Positions 21,732 to 39,604 of a stretch of DNA of 64,000 nt are shown here, one piece after another (the first letter of the stretch is position 1; each line of letters opens with the position of its first letter). The DNA lies in NCBI RefSeq assembly GCF_036324505.1, contig NC_086351.1, forward strand, positions 2,897,001-2,961,000, read 5' to 3'. Below the pieces are notes generated by a model. That model saw only the letters and a program-made list of their open reading frames with translations, was not told the origin of the DNA and did not search any database. This DNA comes from Eleginops maclovinus. Taxonomy: Eukaryota > Chordata > Actinopteri > Perciformes > Eleginopidae. The position numbers and the translations under genes were made by a program.

Positions 21732-21854
21732 AATCCAGACCTAACTATCCCTGAGTAGGGTCTAAGTAATATAATTAGCCCAAATCAGTGACCTACTATT
21801 CAGACCCTACACAATGTAAGAGAGGCCCTGCGCTCCCTCAGCAACCTCTCAACC

Positions 21855-21856
<2 letters not shown>

Positions 21857-21931
<75 letters not shown>
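21857..21931. repeat. (CA)n microsatellite
   Basis: About 37 CA units. Confidence 0.97.
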
Positions 21932-21933
<2 letters not shown>

Positions 21934-22426
21934 CTTTGCCCCCACCACCACTAAACTCCAGAGTCACACAGCTGGGACTTTCTGACTAATGGACACAGAG
22001 AAAGGGAAATACACACAGTGTGTTTAAGTATGAATAATAGAGGGAGTGAGGGTCACCAGCAGCCTGTGGAAACGTTCATTTTGGACAAACAAGGTTTAAA
22101 TCTGGATGAAAAGTTGTTCAAAGTCAAGCTTGCAACAGTGACTTACTTTTAACCTGCTTTGTCAATATGGATAAATAATATTAGGAATTGGTGAAAGTAG
22201 AATTGTAACGTTTCCTCACAGTTGATATGAAGTTCTTATCCATTGCAATATTTCCCACATCTCTCTTTCTCTTTCGACCTGAACTCATTACCACAGCGAG
22301 TTCTGTCTAATCCTCTTACTGCTACAGACTGATCAAGTATTGGGGAAGCAATCTGGAAAGCCAATTGCTTTAATTAAGGTGAAGAGTTCACGACAATTTG
22401 GTCATACATACACCACCACGCACAAG

Positions 22427-22428
<2 letters not shown>

Positions 22429-22493
<65 letters not shown>
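22429..22493. repeat. (GT)n microsatellite
   Basis: About 32 GT units. Confidence 0.97.
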
Positions 22494-22494
<1 letters not shown>

Positions 22495-22727
22495 TGTGAC
22501 GAGGTTCCTCTGTCATTTGTCAACACCCTGATGGTTTAATCTTTCCTGCCTGTGCAAGTATTAAAAGATTATGAGCGTTCTGCATGGTTTCATGCATGCC
22601 GCATAAGGGGCTGTTTCTCCCGGGGCCCCTCACTTCATTCTCAGAGAGCGGGGAGAGGGGGGAGCCAGAGGCCAACGGGGGCACAGAGAAGCAAAGGAGG
22701 TGGTGGTGGTGATTTGGGACTAGAGGG

Positions 22728-22801
22728 CAGAGGTGGAAGAAGTACTCAGATCTTGTACTTGAGTAAAAGTAGTACCAGAGTAAAAGTCCTAGGATCAAAA
22801 T
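22728..22801 (+). mobile_element. Left end of the hAT-like AGTACT element
   Basis: It starts CAGAGGTGGAAGAAGTACTC and goes straight into one 33-mer unit, then GTACCAGAGTAAAAGTCCTA. This is the cleanest left terminus in the window. The CAGAGGTG end fits hAT terminal repeats. Confidence 0.7.
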
Positions 22802-24001
<1,200 letters not shown>

Positions 24002-24190
24002 TCCATTAGCACAGGGTCCAGGTACTGAGGCGAGGTGTAATCGGCTCTTTCAGCGCCCTGGCTGGCTGGCGTGCTGCGGTGATCTTTCAGCGGCTGGGCG
24101 TCCCGCTAACACCTCTCTGCTCACTGCAGTCCTTCAATTAGCAGTTTATTATTGCAGGGGCCCGCAGCTTCGGCCCCCGGCGCGCTCGTA
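24002..24190. other. Candidate conserved non-coding block
   Basis: Repeat-free, GC-rich sequence with embedded TCAATTAG and TTTATTATTGCAGG words and no coherent ORF. Its texture resembles fish conserved non-coding elements, but conservation was not tested. Confidence 0.25.
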
Positions 24191-24926
24191 GCTACATGCC
24201 AATGCCGCTACCGACAGTCTCTGTGTGTTTGCGAGGTGCCAGAGTGCAGAGTGACTCCTTTCAGCAGCAGCCTTCAGGGTTTTTGATGAGGCATGATGTT
24301 GAGCTGTTTTATGTTGATGTGTTCTGCAAAATATACAGATCCACTTGTGTGTGTTTATCTGTGTGTGTCTGTGTTGGTATTAGAGCCTCCCAAGAACCTT
24401 GCCACAATGAAACATGTGTCCTGTTCTCGGCGTGGCAAAATGGCTCCCAAATGATTCGCTATTATTGGTGTTTGACTCCATAACCCCCCAGACACACACA
24501 CTGGCATCTTAAGGCTTGTTTTGAGACAGGTGATGTCTCTCCTGAGTAAAACAGTGTATCTGAGCTTTGAGTAAGCTTGAATTTCATTGAATAATAAGAT
24601 TAGAATCGTCCAATAGCGATGTTCTTTTCTCACGATTTACAAACAGGAATAAGAGATTGTGAAGTTAAGTGGATCACCATTTTTGTTTACCACATCTCCA
24701 TTCAATAACTCCACCTCAAAGCAGAACGTGACATTTTGACATAGTATCTATTTGGGTTTGAGATAAAGAAAACTATTAGTTCTTAATTAATAAGCTGTAG
24801 AGGTCACGATGTATATTTTAACTTTACAGGGAGCTGTTTTTACCTAAAGTATTTATTGCAAATAGTTTTTGCTGCAGATGTTTCACACCCTGCTGCTCTG
24901 TGCGGGCATTACCGGGTGGGAGTGGG

Positions 24927-24928
<2 letters not shown>

Positions 24929-25003
<75 letters not shown>
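24929..25003. repeat. (CA)n microsatellite
   Basis: About 37 CA units, followed shortly by a C run at 25012-25022. Confidence 0.97.
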
Positions 25004-25007
<4 letters not shown>

Positions 25008-25059
25008 CAATCCCCCCCCCCCTTCGCTCTCCTCTGCTGCCAATGCGCTGCTGGTTAGA

Positions 25060-26050
25060 TATTGTTAGGATTCCATTTGCCATTTACATTTTCTCTGCTT
25101 GACATAATTGAGGAATGGATGCTCTTATGAAAATTAAACTCGCAGTCCTCCCGGGTTACTGTAACCCTGTTAAAATGTAATGAGATTCTTTATGCGTCGT
25201 CCTGTGATTTTTTTATTAAATAGAATATCAGTATGACTAATTCCCCCGGCCCAAATGTGGACTGGGACACCGCATTATTGATAGGCCAGTGCATAAGTGG
25301 TCTCTCTTGGCCTGCCTCTAATGGCCTAATAATGCATTATACCAGTATCAGTGGGCCTGCGGCTTGCAGTGCTTATTGTCGTTATTGAAAACACCTGGGC
25401 GGACCATTCATCAAGGTTAAATCACCAGGGCCCATCCGTTCATTAGGCTGTCAGTAAACATCTTTATTTAGTTTCGGCTGCCGATACTGACAGAATGGAG
25501 ACACGAGGAGCCCTGACGAGCAGCTGTGGCCCCCGAGCATCCAGGAAAACACAAGGACACGAAGCCAGGCGGCGGGGAGGCTCCTGGCCCCCGCGGTTGG
25601 ACTGAGCCTTCCCCCTGTCAATTGGACAGATGACGGCCAACCTAATCCGTTCCCGGACTAGAGGCAATTTTACGATAGCTGTGCGTTCGCTGTGCATATT
25701 CATCTTCCCTGACGATGGTTTTGAGTGTAAGCAGAGGGAGAGGCTGAAAAACTGTCCGAGAATTTGGACGGTTTTTTTTTTTGTATCCCGTGACGGATGG
25801 GCCCTCCCAGGCCGCATAAAGAAGAAAGATGGGCCGGGCGGAGGAGCCGGTGGAGAAATGATTAACCTCATTGACTCCCATCTTTACTTAAAGAGCAACT
25901 TGACAAATCATCACGGCACAGGCTGACGGCAGCAGTTTTAATATATTCATATGGATACTAAATGCCCCTAATACAACACACACACACTCGGCTGCTACAC
26001 TTGCAAAGAACAATTACGTCCAATTGATGAGTGTCATTTGCCTCTCCAAA
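25060..26050. other. Candidate conserved non-coding block (largest)
   Basis: About 1 kb of repeat-free DNA mixing AT-rich homeobox-type words (ATTAATT-like, TAATAATGCATTATA) with GC-rich words (GGGCCCAT, CCCGGGTTAC). ORFs on both strands at 25464-25926 overlap and lack domains. A developmental enhancer cluster is the natural guess, but this is inference only. Confidence 0.3.
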
Positions 26051-26739
26051 ATGAGCATATTTAAGTGTTACTTCCTTTTATTTGGTCTAAATATATTCTG
26101 TAAAGACATGTGAAACATATAGATGTATTCTAATCAGATCTATTAGTAACAATACAACACCTAAACTGGATTGACCTCCCAGCTAACCTTTATTTAGAGC
26201 ACAAACATGACATTTTATAAATCTTGATCTGCAGTAATGGTGGAAAACAATATTCAAATACCCATTTAATCTGACCCCTTAAATGGTTTCCAAATCTTGT
26301 GGGATACAGTCATTTCACAGGCTGTGTCAATGTGTAACATGGGCGTAGTATACGTGTTAGATCGATGTAGTATAAATGTACTAATGGCGTAAAAACAGTG
26401 TAATAAGGGTGTAATGTAGATGCATTATGGGTTTGATAACAAATAACATGTATACCTTAAATGGGAAATGTATCTCTCAGGAGATAAGAGTATGTACTGG
26501 AAAATAACAGTAATAATTTGAAGAAAAGTCTTGAAATGTGTAATTTCACACATCAGTTATCATTCATTCATTTTCCAAATGATATGCGTATATTTTGAAA
26601 GGTAAAGCACATATTCTCTTTATAGTAATTTTATGTAAAGTATTAAAAGTGGTTCACAAACACAGTCTTGACTTTAATTAATTAACAACACACTATAAGC
26701 CATTGTGTGCACCGAAAAAATAAAACATCATTAAGCCAT
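26051..26739. other. Intergenic AT-rich DNA, nothing recognised
   Basis: No ORF of note, no repeat family and no RNA gene seen. Confidence 0.45.
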
Positions 26740-27010
26740 AATAGGACATACGACTCATTTGTTTTTGTCCCGGGCCAAAACATGGAGAAATAATTCACTG
26801 TGTGCTCATAATTAATTTCTTTACAGCCTCGGGAGTCGTGTAGCAGAATTGGACAATTTAATGAATAAATTAGAGGCAGGTTTGAGAGAATAAGCGACGT
26901 CTGTGGGACCTAATGGGGTTGGCCGTGACATTAACGATTAATTCAGAGAAAATTTGCAACAAATTAAGGAGCTGGGGTAAAGTTTCAGGACTTAATTTCA
27001 ATAAAAAGAA
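26740..27010. other. Candidate conserved non-coding block
   Basis: Repeat-free block with TAATTAATTTC, GACAATTTAATGAATAAATT and TTAACGATTAATTC words typical of homeodomain-dense enhancers. Not testable here. Confidence 0.28.
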
Positions 27011-28230
27011 GAAAAGAAAAACAGACTCTGCTTTATCGGTTTGGATTGTAATCTGGAAAATGGGCTAAAAATCAAAAGCTGCCATCACTGGCTTTTAGTA
27101 GTTTCAGAATAAATGATGTGGGCGACTTCTGAGTCAGTGGGAATGAAGATTACAAAAGCATGGTGGGAAAGAATCTGCTGACTTGTGGTGCAGCGAAACA
27201 AATGATGTGTTGCTTCATCAGTTTATCACTGCCTCTCTGAGCAATGCACTCAGACTTACTCATCTCAAAAAGTACAATTCTTCTTTGTCCTGCTCTCTCT
27301 TAGCAGTAAGCTGAACACCATGTTTAAGCTCCACAGTCCTACATGAAACAGTGGCTTGTTTTTATTTACAACATCAAATCTTTGCTGAGCACATTATCAC
27401 GTTTCCCGTCACATCTGATTTTCCCCAGCGTGGATTCACAGGAAGTTCGCGCCACAAGTTTGAATGGCAAACATCAAACTGAACACTGAAACAGACTGAC
27501 TGTATGGTGGCCGACTGATGCAAAACGGCCCACAACACTTCCATTAGGAGAAGCGCACTGCAGCTCCAGAAATGATGCAATATAAAAACACAGGGGGACA
27601 CTAAAAGGGGACGCACACAGCTGGGGTATTATAAAGTTGGTGAAATGTAACTCTTGGCAAAGTTAGTCTGATTCATAACTGTGAGTGTTTGTCAGTATAT
27701 CTGAAATCTACTTTAGCGTACAGCAGATCTGCAATAACATCAGAAGGAATTATACGATCACATACATGTTTTGTTTTACATGCAGCGCTTAACAGGTGTG
27801 CATCTTTCTCACACTTCCCAAAAAAAGAAAAAGGGTGATAGCAACAGAACTCCCTGGTTACGTTTAGGCTTGGTTAGGTTTTGTAGAAAGATCACGGTTT
27901 GGATTCAAATGAGTATGTTTGGTACGTTACTAAAATGACAGACATTATTCCCACACAGGAAATGAACAGCGGTCTCACAGGTGAAAGTCCTGTGTTGGTT
28001 TGAACTACATACAATCCTCTATTGCACATTTTTACAGACTTATAGAAGATTGAAACCTATACATGATACCTCAAAGTGAAATGTAACTCAGGAGAAAGTA
28101 CATTTCCCTCAAAGCATAATCGATAATGCAGTTTTGTAGTATAGAGTGTTATTTTTGGAAGAGCAAGATGGCTCCAAACAGAGGTTAGAGTTAATAAAAT
28201 AAAGGTTTAAGTAGTTTAATAATGGCTAAT
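27011..28230. other. Intergenic, no gene seen
   Basis: Unique AT-rich DNA. The 27374-27616 (-) ORF has no recognisable domain. Confidence 0.4.
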
Positions 28231-28246
28231 TGGGGGGGGGGGGGGA
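28231..28246. repeat. Poly(G) run
   Basis: About 15 G on the + strand. Confidence 0.85.
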
Positions 28247-28410
28247 GGAACACCAGCTCTAAACTAGACACGTGCCGTTCATAAACCGTATTCATTGAAT
28301 AAAACATACATCATCAACATGCTACTGTCATATGTTTTTATACTGGATTTATACTGGCGATGTACAGAGAGTCAGCAGAGGAAAAGGTCAGAAGGAGATG
28401 GAGCTGTGGG

Positions 28411-28411
<1 letters not shown>

Positions 28412-28481
<70 letters not shown>
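28412..28481. repeat. (CA)n microsatellite
   Basis: About 35 CA units. Confidence 0.97.
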
Positions 28482-28482
<1 letters not shown>

Positions 28483-28757
28483 CTGGCACGTTGTGAGGAG
28501 ACACCACATGTGTAGCCGGCGGTTGGCGGTGTTGATGAATTGATGTGGCGGGAAGCTCTTCTGCCGCCAGCTCCGGACACACAGCCCGGATTCATGGGAA
28601 CCGAAAGCTGCATGGAACAATATTTCTCTCCGAGGCCGAGAGCGGCACGTCTGTCACTGAGCTGACCAGGCCCCGGGGCCTCAGACCAAACACAAACAAA
28701 CTGAATCAGCTGGACCCACACTTTGATGCACACACAGTCATGTACATCACAGTCTCA

Positions 28758-28891
<134 letters not shown>

Positions 28892-30640
28892 AATACCTCA
28901 TATACTGTACATGTAGGATGGTGTTTATTCAGAGCGAAACCACACAGTTCTTTAGGCAGAGGGTTCAATATTTGAAGAAACTTAAATGCTGTTTATTTAC
29001 GTTTGAATTTGTGCTATAATGTAATCTCTGTCACAAACTTTAACTATTAAAATAAAATAAAAAAGATGTGATGTCAAATCCAACATTTAAGCACATTTAG
29101 CATATTATTTAAGGCTTAATTTATTTGGTTTTGCACCTGTACTGTCTTCGCACCATAAGCTGGGAGATAATATTTCTAAAGACTGCCATTAGGAATAAAA
29201 GTTGACACCTGAGATATCTATTTTTAATATCTGTTTTAGTCTGATTTGGTGAGTCTAGTTACTAAATACCTTTATTCATACTGTATTCAAGTCTGATTTG
29301 GACATACTTATACTTCTGTTCAATTATACTTTTATTTCAGTAGTGTACTTTAATTTCACTATACTTAGTTTTCCATAAAAACATCAAGATTTAATATTTT
29401 GTACTTAAAAAAATACTGTAGGGAAATTATTTTAGAAGTGAACTCGCAGAGGTTTGTGTAAATATAAGTGTCACAGTGTGTTGTTATTTATTTATTAAGT
29501 GCCACAATCTTTAAAAACCCATTGCCTCATCCTGCAAATACATGGTTATTATTAACAACGGTTGGAGTTAATTTACCCTGACTGGGAAACAGGGCTCTGT
29601 AGTTCCTACGTTGACCTCTAGGGGGAGTCAACAGCATGAAAAGCATCCTGACCTTATCCAATCAGGATGATGTTCTGCAGAAGAGAGGAGAAACATTTCT
29701 GGAAACATGAAGATTCACAGAGGAGAGGGAAGTTTACAGAACCAGAAACAAAATATTTCTTTTCACTTTCACTCGTCTTTAATGCTCTGTTTCACCTGGA
29801 GGATTTCTTTACATGTGTCTCGATGTCTGGTCTACTATTATCAAGAATTCAGATGATGAAGATTGTTTTTTTTTCTGTGTTTGAAATTCAAATAAACTAA
29901 AAAATAAATATGTAGAGAAACAGAAAACACTAAACACTTCCATTCTTATATTGTAACTTTATAATTGTGATCCCTGTCTCTATCTTCATTGGGAGCCGAA
30001 GGGTCACCGGTTGGACCGTTAGCTGGAGAGGTGACTTACTGTGCATGTCAACATGTACTCAGACTTAATGTGTATAGGTCCTGTACTGTGCATGTGTGTG
30101 TTGTGTGTTAGAGTGAACAACTGATTTCCCCTTGGAGTTAAATTAAGGGTCTCCTCTCCTTTTTTCCTTTCATATCTAATGTATATGTTTGAGGAATAGT
30201 TTGTACCTGCAGTTAGCATTTCTCTCACTACACCCTGCCTTTTTCCTTGCAGAGAGCAACATATTTCCAAGCATCTGGAGACAGACAGGGACAATTAAAA
30301 GCTGTTAAGTGAGTGTGTTTGGCAGCGGCTGGCCGGACAGCTCCCTCTGGCAGGGAGAGACTGAGGGGAGAATGAAGTCCTCTCGACAGCGTTCGTCATC
30401 CAGGGCCGGGCCCCCGAGAACTTCTGAATGAGTAAAATGATTTGATTATGTTGAGGCTAATGACGAGGGGCGTACTTAAATCCATCTCCACGGTTTTCCT
30501 TGCTTCTGCCCCTGATTCAGCGCGCTGTCAGCAGCTTGTTAGGCGGTTTCACTGCTGAACCTCGGCTCACTGTCAGAAGAAAACTGAGAGGACGGAGAGG
30601 TGTTACAAGACAGGGAGGAGAAAATAGGTTTGGGTGGTCT
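28892..30640. other. Intergenic, no gene seen
   Basis: AT-rich at first, GC-richer near 30300-30550. No exon chain or repeat family recognised. Confidence 0.4.
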
Positions 30641-30644
30641 TCTG

Positions 30645-30680
30645 TCGTGGAAGAAGTACTCAGATATATACATTTAGAAA
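30645..30680 (+). repeat. Left-end fragment of the hAT-like AGTACT family
   Basis: GTGGAAGAAGTACTCAGATA matches the left terminus at 22728, then diverges. Confidence 0.5.
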
Positions 30681-30859
30681 TTTAACTGTGAAACACTCTC
30701 AATTTCATGCATTCAAAAGTACAAAAGCATCAACGCTTACCTAGAGGAGCAAAGGGAAAATGACATATTGTGCAGAATGGCTCACTATTTCATAGGATTT
30801 GATTAAAATGATTGATGCATTAAAGCGTTTCATGTTGGGAAATATGGAGCCAAGGTGTT

Positions 30860-31020
30860 GAGAAGAATAAGGGGTATTAGAGTTCAGTGCCATGATTGCT
30901 CTGGGGAAGAAACTGTCTTTGAGTCTGTTTGCCTTTGCTATTGCAAGATTATATTTGTTTACCTTTTGCAGACGCAGGTTTTCTATGTCATTTGTCTTTA
31001 GGGTTTTAAATAAACCCTCT
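30860..31020 (-). repeat. Possible LINE-derived fragment
   Basis: GCTCTGGGGAAGAAACTGTC and the following GAGTCTGTTTG wording resemble a segment often seen in fish non-LTR retrotransposon copies. Family and borders are from memory and uncertain. Confidence 0.3.
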
Positions 31021-31629
31021 AGTATCTGCTCAGCTCAACGAATTCCAATAACTAACCGTGACTTTTGCAAATGGAAAACCAAAAAAAACAAAACGAATGG
31101 AGTTGATGTCCTTCCAGGCATTCCAAGTGTGTTGTTTCACTGGGGGTCAACTTGTACTCTTTCCTGCCCAGGAGGAGAATAGTCTCCACTATTTGCTGGA
31201 CAGCTGGTCCTTATTAACTTAAATATTACTAAATAGAAGCATGCGCCTGTGTCAGCTGCTCAGGATAAACCACCTCCACTCTGAAGTTATAGCATCAGAT
31301 GTTAATCTGTGTCCCTGCTGCAGAAGTCAATACCGACCATATGGAGACATAAAGTCACATCTCCTGTAATTGACAGAATTTTAATACCAGGACCAGAACT
31401 GAACAATCAGCAGCATGCCGAGCTCGTCCCGCCCCGCACTTTAAGTGACGTATCAAAGAAGGGGAAACAAAGCTGGTGTGTGACAGACAGCGACCTCTGC
31501 TTCCTGCCCGTCAACACAACAAAGACATCCGCCGTCCATTTGCAGGCAGCTGCCGCTCCGCACACAGGCCGCCCCGCAACAATCTGAACCCAAACGAATT
31601 ACTGTAAAGAGAAAAGAAAATCACGTTAG

Positions 31630-31950
31630 GCACGAGAGTGGAAGTGGAGAGGAATCACGGCCTGTTGTTCTAATATTAGCGCTGCCATTGTTGTGGGTGA
31701 AGCCGGGCCTGCTGGGAGCTCTGTGAATGGTCGTAATACGCGAGCCGTTGTGTCATTGTGATTACATTTTGTACTCAGGACAATGTTCAGAATAATTTGT
31801 GTGTGTTGCGTGTCCATTCTTCCCGATGCATTAGGGCCAATCAGGGGACGTCAGTGGTCCTGTTACTGTCTCATCCACTGCTGTGTGTAACAAGATGAGC
31901 CCAATGTTTCGGGACAATATTGAGCTTTTATTTAATATCAGATATCGGTC
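31630..31950. other. Candidate conserved non-coding block
   Basis: Repeat-free, balanced composition, with no consistent reading frame and words such as AATATTAGCGCTGCCATTG. Enhancer-like by texture only. Confidence 0.25.
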
Positions 31951-32462
31951 GCTGCTGTAACTTGGCAATATGATGGAGGCAAAAAATTGACAATTATTTT
32001 GATGAAAACTACCTGTAAAAAACACACATTATGTTTTCACTTTGGTTTTTATTTTATTTTCCATGAAGTTATCATTTTGTATTCCTTATTTTTTTGTATA
32101 ATTATTAATATTATTTATATATTATATTATATATATTAAGTCTTTACTTATTTTGTCTAATCTTTGACATTAATATTACTTCAATATTTAGTAATTATTT
32201 GTTAAATCTGTATATTTGAATTAAAGGCGATTATTTTATTATTATTATTATTATATTTTAACTTCCCAATAATTATTTAAACAAAACACAAAAAAACAAC
32301 CCATTTTTAGGAACACATTGAATGTTTTTACAGTTATTTATTCTACCTGAAAAAAACACAATTGCATTTTTTTATGGACAGGAAAATATCTGCTACCAGT
32401 AAATCAAAAAATATATATATAAAAAAAAATCAGCCATCAGAACCAAAATCAATCAACCCTTC

Positions 32463-32465
<3 letters not shown>

Positions 32466-32555
<90 letters not shown>
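32466..32555. repeat. (GT)n microsatellite
   Basis: About 45 GT units. Confidence 0.97.
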
Positions 32556-32557
<2 letters not shown>

Positions 32558-32779
32558 TTTTGCATCACAACCTGTTTAGTCTCCGTGTTATCGACACTTC
32601 CTCGTCCACAGCCGCAGGTCAGGCAGCTGAAAGAGACAAAGCGAGAGCGTGCAGAGCGAGACGGCCGAAGAAGAAGAAGATGAGGAAAAAAAAAGAAACG
32701 TTTCACCGCTTTCAGGGACGCTCCATCGGTGAGGTGCACCCTCGCACCCCCCTCCACCCTTTCTCTCTAATCACATTAC

Positions 32780-32970
32780 CCAAGAAAACTTTTACTTATG
32801 GCTAATGGAATTCGCTTAAAATTGAGCGGCTGGGGCGAAAGTAGATTTGCATTGATCCAGATATGTATAGAGCCAAAGTCAGTCTATCTATTCTGTGAGG
32901 GAATTAAAGGCCGCTAAGCCTATAGAGCCAGACTGTATAATCCTATGTTAAAAGATCAATACTGGCTGGA
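32780..32970. other. Candidate conserved non-coding block
   Basis: Contains ATGGCTAATGGAATTCGC, GATTTGCATTGATCC (an octamer-like ATTTGCAT) and GGGAATTAAAGGCCGC. Repeat-free and non-coding. A strong CNE look, but unverified. Confidence 0.3.
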
Positions 32971-32988
32971 ACCCACGTGAGCTTTTCC

Positions 32989-32990
<2 letters not shown>

Positions 32991-33024
<34 letters not shown>
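32991..33024. repeat. Short (GT)n
   Basis: About 17 GT units. Confidence 0.93.
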
Positions 33025-33028
<4 letters not shown>

Positions 33029-33499
33029 CCTGAGTGTGTTTTCATCCCGGATGTATATTTTACCTGTAAATCCTTCAGTTTGTGGGAACTGGCGCTCCTT
33101 TGTTGGTCTCTGGCCGCGGTTCATCGTGAAGGACGGGCTTCTTGGAGCGGGTTGAAGGGGTGTGGTGGGGCTTCTGCAGTCAAACTGTTAACACCATACA
33201 AATAAGCCCGGCTGCCCGGCGTTTATTTAGTCTGACACCCATCGTCTAGCGTGCCCTCTGACAGCTTTCACCCCCTGGAAGAGTTGGCAGCCAAGAAGTG
33301 GTGGATGCAGCTCTGGCTTCGACAACCAGAAACCATCTGGATATTGAAACACAGCGAACAACTCCAGCACATTTCGAAGAAACAACAGCAGCTCACCTGG
33401 CAAGAAAGAAGCATTTCTGTCCAAGCAATAGTAGAAGTCAAATTTAGATATTCTGTCTAATAGTGATGTGCAGACTGACCAACATTAGAGTTAAAAGAC

Positions 33500-34390
33500 T
33501 GGACAGAAGAACACAGACAGGAACTAAATACTAACGGGAACAGCAGAAGAAGACAGACAGGAAGTCAATACTAACGGGAACAGCAGAAGAAGACAGACAG
33601 GAAGACAATTCTAACGGGAACAGCAGAAGAAGACAGACAGGAAGTCAATACTAACGGGAACAGCAGAAGAAGGCCGACAGGAAGCAAACACTAACAGCAG
33701 AAGAACACGGACAGGAAGTAAACACTAAAGGGAACAGCAGAAGAAGACAGACAGGAAGCAAAGACTAACAGCAGAAGAACACAGACAGGAAGTCAATACT
33801 AACGGGAACAACAGAAGAAGACAGACAGGAAGACAATTCTAACGGGAACAGCAGAAGAAGTCAGACAGGAAGTCAATACTAATGGGAACAGCAGAAGAAG
33901 ACAGACAGGAAGCAAACACTAACAGCAGAAGAACACAGACAGGAAGTAAACACTAAAGGGAACAGCAGAAGACGGACAAGAACTAAACACCAATGGGAAC
34001 AGAAGAAGACAGACAGGAAGTAAACACTAACAGCAGAAGAACACAGACAGGAAGTCAATACTAATGGGAACAGCAGAAAAAGACAGACAGGAAGTCAATA
34101 CTAACGGGAAAAGCAGAAGAAGACAGACAGGAAGTAAACACTAAAGGGAACAGCAGAAGAAGACAGACAGGAAGTAAACACTAAAGGGAACAGCAGAAGA
34201 AGATAGACAGGAAGTAAACACTAAAGGGAACAGCAGAAGAAGACAGACAGGAAGTAAACACTAACAGCAGAAGAAGACAGACAGGAAGTCAATACTAACG
34301 GGAACAGCAGAAGAAGACAGACAGGAAGTAAACACTAACAGCAGAAGAAGACAGACAGGAAGTACACACTAACAACAGAAAAAGAACACA
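33500..34390. repeat. Minisatellite of alternating about 40-bp and 34-bp units
   Basis: The long unit is built of GGGAACAGCAGAAGAAGACA, GACAGGAAGTCAATACTAAC and the like. The short unit lacks the GGGAA part (ACTAACAGCAGAAGAACACA then GACAGGAAGTAAAC). About 23 units are mixed. The repeat lengths are not multiples of three overall, so no protein repeat is implied. Confidence 0.92.
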
Positions 34391-36179
<1,789 letters not shown>

Positions 36180-36435
36180 CACACATGGCCTTAAAAGATG
36201 GTATGTCATTCTGCACACGGGTCAACATCTTGCATGAGTCACATTTGCGTTTAATTTGCATATCTAGAGCCTTCTTAACGTCATCAAATTAAATAAACTA
36301 CCACCTCGAGGTGCATAAAACAAGTAATCGGGAAAAATGACCAACAACCACGATCTCTCCTACAACCCTCAGCTGCATGCAGAACCTACCAATGAGAATG
36401 AACGGCTGCCGCGGCGGGGCTCAGGCCGAGTTAAC
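36180..36435. other. Candidate conserved non-coding block
   Basis: Contains TTTAATTTGCATATC, ATCAAATTAAATAAAC and GAACGGCTGCCGC words. Repeat-free and non-coding. Confidence 0.27.
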
Positions 36436-36970
36436 GAATGAGAGGCTTTGACCATTCTTCCTCTTCTCTTTGGCAGCATCCACTCAGAGCTGTTGAAAGT
36501 CCGGAGGCAAAGCTCGCCCTCTCCCCAACCCGCTACCTCCAACTTAATCCTGTTTGTCCCCGTTTACCAGGATTGAAGTGGAGAGGCCTCTCTGGAACCC
36601 CAACCCCCCGCTGCCTCCCGCGTTTAAAAACATTTCCTGGACCATATCTATGTGCCCTCATCCAGGACAACTTCTATTACTTACAAATTACAGGCTCGGT
36701 AACCTAGTTACCCAGCGAGGCTCCCGTTCCTCTGAAAATCGACAGGGTTTCCAGGGGACAGTGGCCCGGCCAAGGGCAAACCACAACTGAGAGGAGTCTC
36801 TATAAAGAGAGAAGTCGCTGCAGGTACCTCACATCCTCTACTCTCAGAGTTTGGGACTCCCCCATCTTTCCGTAGAGTTGTGCTCCTTAGGGCCAGCCAG
36901 AACGTTTAAAAGAGCTATTGAATTCAACGTCACTTTACTACATCAGGGAACGTTGCTATCTGATAGAAAT
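36436..36970. other. GC-richer unique block, no gene assigned
   Basis: Two overlapping + strand ORFs (36438-36707, 36554-36790) in different frames, with no domain and no convincing splice sites. Confidence 0.35.
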
Positions 36971-36983
36971 GTTATCTCTTTAT

Positions 36984-37200
36984 CATCGAGGTTCAAGGGT
37001 TTTTATTATCATGTGCACAATATCTACAGTGTAGTTATGGCAATGAAGCTCCTCCAACACTGCAACGTATTATAAAAGGACATAAGACAAAATAATAAAA
37101 TAGGTAGTTTGAGTTTAAATTGTGAAATAGTGCAGGTATTTTGTTACACCAGTCTGTAAAAAGTGCAGATGAAGTACGTACATCACAGAATATGAACTCA
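36984..37200 (-). mobile_element. LINE 3' tail fragment
   Basis: TTCAAGGGTTTTTATTATCA, then ATGTGCACA and TATGGCAATGAAG. Read on the minus strand this is the frequent fish LINE ending with an (AATAAAA)CCCTTGAA-type tail. Class is from memory. Confidence 0.45.

Positions 37201-39604
<2,404 letters not shown>

Noticed and set aside
25464..25926. 135-aa minus ORF and 98-aa plus ORF
   Set aside because: They lie in the enhancer-like block, in conflicting frames and with no domain. Non-coding conservation is the better guess.
33500..34390. CRISPR-like array of repeats
   Set aside because: Units are contiguous with no unique spacers, two unit lengths are mixed, and the DNA is clearly from a vertebrate. 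It is a minisatellite.
36438..36790. Two overlapping plus-strand ORFs
   Set aside because: Different frames, no domain, and low-information Pro/Leu-rich content from a GC-rich patch.
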